Shown here: positions 5,871 to 8,153 of the stretch, piece by piece
How positions within the stretch are numbered: the stretch's first letter is position 1
How the letters are laid out: each line of letters starts with the position of its first letter
From: Ilumatobacteraceae bacterium
GTDB lineage: Bacteria; Actinomycetota; Acidimicrobiia; Acidimicrobiales; Ilumatobacteraceae
Direction of reading: 5' to 3'
DNA length: 8,153 nucleotides
NCBI GenBank assembly: GCA_019090765.1
Contig: JAHRVJ010000056.1
Coordinates: 1 to 8,153, forward strand
Made by a program: the position numbers and the translations under genes
Notes under the pieces: model-generated
Told to the model about the DNA's origin: nothing
Database searches by the model: none
Seen by the model: the letters and a program-made list of their open reading frames with translations, nothing else

Positions 5871-7198
5871 GCGCTCGGCCCGCGCGACTGGTCTAGATCA
5901 TCAGTTGGCGTCGGCAGAGAATCGGTGCGTTCTGCCATCAGCTCGCCGATGCGCCGCTCGGCGCCGTGTGTGCTCGGGCGATACCACTGCTTGTCGCGCA
6001 AGCCGTCGGGCAGATACTGCTGCTCAACGAAGCCCGACTCATTGTCGTGAGGATACTCATAGTTCGCGCCGTGCCCGAGCGATTCGGCTCCTTGATAATG
6101 GGAATCGCGAAGATGTGGCGGAACCTCGCCGACTGCGCCGTCTTTGACCGAGGCGCGAGCATTCCAAATCGCGAGTGCCGCTCGATTGCTCTTAGGCGCA
6201 GTTGCAAGATGAATCACGGCCTGCGCCAAGTTCAGCTGAGCTTCGGGAAGCCCCACATGTTCCAGTGCGTGTGCAGCCGCCACCGCAACTTGGAGTGCAT
6301 TGCTATCGGCCAGGCCGACATCCTCGCTGGCGAAAATCACCATCCGCCGCACGATGAAGCGGGCGTCTTCTCCGGCTTCGAGCATCCGGGCTAGCCAGTA
6401 GATCGCGGCGTCAGGGTCGGAGCCGCGCATCGACTTGATGAAAGCGCTAACCACGTCGTAGTGATCGTCGCGCCCGTACCGCAGAGCGCTGGTGCCAAGT
6501 GCGGCCTCCACGTGAGCCAGCTCAACATGGGTGTAGCGCGACATGGCGCAGGCAACCTCGAGCGCCGTGAGGACCTGGCGGCCATCACCGCCAGCCCGAT
6601 CGACAAGCAGTTCGATTGCCTCGGCATCCGCCGTCGCCCCTTCGGCCCCAAGCCCCCGCTCGACAAGAATCTCAATCGCCGCTCGGTCGAGTGGTTCCAG
6701 CCGGAACAGGGTAGACCGGCTGCGGAGCGGTGCATTGACTTCAAAGAACGGGTTCTCTGTCGTTGCGCCAATCAGTGTGAGGGTTCCATCTTCCACCGCA
6801 GGCAACAGCGCATCTTGCTGCGACTTAGAAAATCGATGGATCTCATCAAGGAAGAGGATCGTCCCTTGCCCCCGCTCCCCTAACCGCTGCCGAGCCCGCT
6901 CAATCGTTTCACGCACATCTTTGACGCCAGCGGTTACGGCCGAGAGTTGCTCGAAAGAGCGCTCGGTGCTTCCTGCAACTGCTAGAGCAAGCGTTGTCTT
7001 ACCAGTGCCGGGTGGACCCCACAGCAACGCCGAACTCAGTCGGTCAGTTTCCACAAGCTTCCGCAATGGGCGGCCATCACCTACTAAGTGTTCCTGGCCG
7101 ACCACGTCATCGATAGACCGCGGGCGTAGCCGAGCGGCCAGCGGAGCGCGGGCTCGACGATGCTCGTCGGCAGCGGCCGCAAACAAGTCATCGTTCAC
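5867..7198 (-). CDS. rarA: Replication-associated recombination protein A (RarA/MgsA AAA+ ATPase)
   Basis: AAA+ ATPase related to clamp-loader proteins (bacterial relative of WRNIP1 and Mgs1) that acts at stalled replication forks. The 443-aa protein is full length. Residues seen: RPRSIDDVVGQEHLVG at 25-40, Walker A GPPGTGKT at 61-68, Walker B ILFLDEIHRF at 114-123, sensor 1 IGATTENPFFEVN at 143-155 and the arginine finger region PLRSRS at 157-162. The tetramerisation/C-terminal MgsA domain runs from about 247 (YDVVSAFIKSMRGSDPDAA, then IFASEDVGLADSNAL) to about 410. The start is a GTG at 7198; no ATG is available in frame nearby, and the N-terminus MNDDLF is typical. There is no clear Shine-Dalgarno sequence. 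A short hairpin lies directly upstream. The last ~30 residues are polar and probably disordered. Confidence 0.97.
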   Translation of the reverse strand: MNDDLFAAAADEHRRARAPLAARLRPRSIDDVVGQEHLVGDGRPLRKLVETDRLSSALLWGPPGTGKTTLALAVAGSTERSFEQLSAVTAGVKDVRETIERARQRLGERGQGTILFLDEIHRFSKSQQDALLPAVEDGTLTLIGATTENPFFEVNAPLRSRSTLFRLEPLDRAAIEILVERGLGAEGATADAEAIELLVDRAGGDGRQVLTALEVACAMSRYTHVELAHVEAALGTSALRYGRDDHYDVVSAFIKSMRGSDPDAAIYWLARMLEAGEDARFIVRRMVIFASEDVGLADSNALQVAVAAAHALEHVGLPEAQLNLAQAVIHLATAPKSNRAALAIWNARASVKDGAVGEVPPHLRDSHYQGAESLGHGANYEYPHDNESGFVEQQYLPDGLRDKQWYRPSTHGAERRIGELMAERTDSLPTPTDDLDQSRGPSA

Positions 7199-7202
7199 CG
7201 GC

Positions 7203-7220
7203 AGATCACAATTGCGATCT
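7203..7220 (-). other. Hairpin / imperfect palindrome between the NUDIX gene and rarA
   Basis: Minus-strand sequence AGATCGCAATTGTGATCT fills most of the 25-bp gap. It can fold into a 7-bp stem with an AATT loop; the only non-Watson-Crick pair is G·U in the mRNA, whereas the opposite strand would have an A·C mismatch. It starts 3 bases after the NUDIX stop and ends 4 bases before the rarA GTG. No T-run follows, so it is not a normal terminator. It could be an mRNA structure at the rarA start or a DNA-binding site. Confidence 0.4.
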
Positions 7221-7223
7221 CAC

Positions 7224-7661
7224 TCAATCGCCGCCGAGTACGCGTTCATACCCCGACCTGCGGAACTCCGCGACCTGTGCAACAAGCCATTGCCTTGTCA
7301 CCCATCGCCACGCAACGAACTCGACGCCATCTGGTATCGGAACCACGTCGTCAGCGATCACCCGAAACGTAAACCAGCGATGGGCCTGTCCCAGGCGTTT
7401 GCCCTTCCGTTTGACACCGTCGGGCCATTCGTACAGCGTCCATTCGTCGAATTCAGCGACGAGCTCAACATCCGCGGGGCCGAGCCCAGTCTCTTCGTGG
7501 AGCTCACGCCATGCAGCTTCAACAGGTTGCTCACCGAGGTCGATACCGCCCTGGGGAAGTTGCCACTGATTCGCAACGTCACGGCGCTCGAACGCCAGCA
7601 CTTCGGAGATTGAATTCTCAACGACGGCCACTACGCCTGCCCGAAAGTGCATGTTCGCCAT
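7224..7661 (-). CDS. NUDIX hydrolase, RppH / diadenosine polyphosphate hydrolase type
   Basis: Hydrolyses a nucleoside diphosphate linked to another moiety. The 145-aa protein has a complete NUDIX box at 38-60: G38-x5-E44-x7-R52-E-L-H-E-E-T-G-L60, with the metal-binding Glu56 and Glu57. The preceding WQLPQGGID (33-41) is the signature of the RppH/Ap4A hydrolase branch, which removes pyrophosphate from 5' triphosphate RNA or splits diadenosine polyphosphates. KRLGQAHRWFTFRV at 88-101 resembles the GQ-x-WF strand of RppH. Which of the two substrates it uses cannot be settled by reading. The start ATG at 7661 is 6 bases after a TAATCT box, so the message may be leaderless; Met4 (7652) is an alternative start. 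The stop is 25 bp before rarA, and co-transcription with it is likely. Confidence 0.93.
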   Translation of the reverse strand: MANMHFRAGVVAVVENSISEVLAFERRDVANQWQLPQGGIDLGEQPVEAAWRELHEETGLGPADVELVAEFDEWTLYEWPDGVKRKGKRLGQAHRWFTFRVIADDVVPIPDGVEFVAWRWVTRQWLVAQVAEFRRSGYERVLGGD

Positions 7662-7667
7662 CGCCTG

Positions 7668-7673
7668 AGATTA
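7668..7673 (-). promoter_or_regulatory. Leaderless-type -10 box of the NUDIX-rarA-glcDE operon
   Basis: TAATCT on the minus strand, 6 bases before the NUDIX ATG at 7661. A TAnnnT box at this distance is the known mark of leaderless transcription in actinobacteria, where the start codon is at or next to the first transcribed base. No good -35 hexamer lies 16-18 bases upstream, and there is no Shine-Dalgarno sequence, which agrees with a leaderless start. The 60-bp gap to the TPR gene shows no terminator. Confidence 0.5.
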
Positions 7674-7721
7674 GCCGTCGGGCCAGTGTTGGAGTACTAA
7701 GCGTCGGGGTGAGACGGGCAG

Positions 7722-8153
7722 CTATCGGCCGAAACTGCGGAGACGGTACTGCACATCTTCGTAATCCGAGTCCTGCCCGGCAACAGCAGTGAACCAGCGA
7801 CGAGCATTGATCGGGTCGCCGACACGGTCGTACAGATCAGCGAGCACGTACCACTGGCGAAGGTGATGCTCGCGGATGACCTTCGGGGACTTCGTCGAGG
7901 GTGACATCAGCTCGATGGCGCCAGCAAGATCACCCTGGTCGGACAACGCTCCGGCGGCGACGATGCGGCCTTCGGCCAAGATGTCGTGCGACGGTGACGC
8001 AGCTTTGATCTCTCCCCAAACACGGTCAACTGCAGACCAGCGAGCCTGTGCCCGATGACAGTCGGCAATAATCGGCAACATCGCGGGATTCGAGTGCAGT
8101 TCTTGCGCCAATTCGAGTGCCGAAGCGGCCTGCTTGTATTTGCCAAGTCGGTA
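7722..8153 (-). CDS. Tetratricopeptide repeat protein, C-terminal part (cut by window edge)
   Basis: The frame is open from the right edge to a TAG at 7722-7724, giving 143 residues with no start in view; a TTG at 8111 lies within the frame but coding clearly continues upstream of it. The first residues, YRLGKYKQAASALELAQEL, read as the second half of a TPR unit, and QWYVLADLYDRVGDPINARRWF near the C-terminus is another clear unit. GALSDQGDLAGAIELM between them fits a further repeat. The end, DSDYEDVQYRLRSFGR, is typical of the last helix in actinobacterial TPR proteins. Such proteins are protein-protein scaffolds; no partner or specific role can be read from this part. It is separated from the NUDIX gene by 60 bp, so it may be an independent unit or the head of the same operon. 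Confidence 0.82.
   Translation of the reverse strand, partial: YRLGKYKQAASALELAQELHSNPAMLPIIADCHRAQARWSAVDRVWGEIKAASPSHDILAEGRIVAAGALSDQGDLAGAIELMSPSTKSPKVIREHHLRQWYVLADLYDRVGDPINARRWFTAVAGQDSDYEDVQYRLRSFGR

Noticed and set aside
6543..7613. Long plus-strand open frame of 356 codons across rarA and the NUDIX gene
   Set aside because: It is antisense to two well-supported genes, its product is Ser/Arg-rich with no recognisable motif, and such open frames are common opposite GC-rich genes.
1..8153. CRISPR arrays, defence genes, tRNA or rRNA, prophage genes
   Set aside because: None seen on either strand; the window is almost fully occupied by recognisable metabolic and repair genes.

Overview
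The window is ordinary, densely coded bacterial chromosome, GC-rich, with no stretch of 300 bases lacking a gene and no sign of mobile elements, CRISPR arrays or RNA genes. Three things point to an actinobacterium, possibly an aquatic acidimicrobial type: a mycobacterial-style Nei2 glycosylase (MPEGHTIHK start), a rarA-DUF948-small membrane protein block like the one found in front of alaS in many Actinomycetota, and TAnnnT boxes placed for leaderless or near-leaderless transcripts. The lineage is inferred from gene content only.

Layout, left to right. Positions 1-433 (minus) hold the N-terminal third of glcF, the Fe-S subunit of glycolate oxidase, cut by the window edge. A 28-bp divergent gap follows. 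Next, on the plus strand, come a Nei/Fpg DNA glycosylase (462-1274) and a class-3-type aldehyde dehydrogenase (1292-2680). Everything else is on the minus strand. Read in the direction of transcription it is: a TPR protein (8153-7722, N-terminus outside the window), a NUDIX hydrolase of the RppH type (7661-7224), rarA (7198-5867), a DUF948 protein (5870-5400), a small membrane-anchored protein (5403-5053), glcD (5056-3575) and glcE (3578-2682). The last five genes are joined by four successive 4-bp ATGA stop/start overlaps, so they are very probably co-transcribed and translationally coupled. The NUDIX gene is only 25 bp upstream of them and carries a leaderless-type -10 box.

Biology. GlcD, GlcE and GlcF together oxidise glycolate to glyoxylate at the membrane. 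The three subunits are all present or begun here, but the cluster is split: glcDE is the tail of a replication-repair operon, while glcF lies 2.2 kb further on behind two oppositely oriented genes and needs its own promoter. The glcF/nei gap has a perfect 8-bp inverted repeat around the glcF ATG and two overlapping divergent -10-like boxes, making it the most likely control point in the window.

I found no clearly new biological system. The points worth a second look are the gene arrangement and two small structured sites: the glcF start-codon palindrome, and an 18-base hairpin between the NUDIX gene and rarA.
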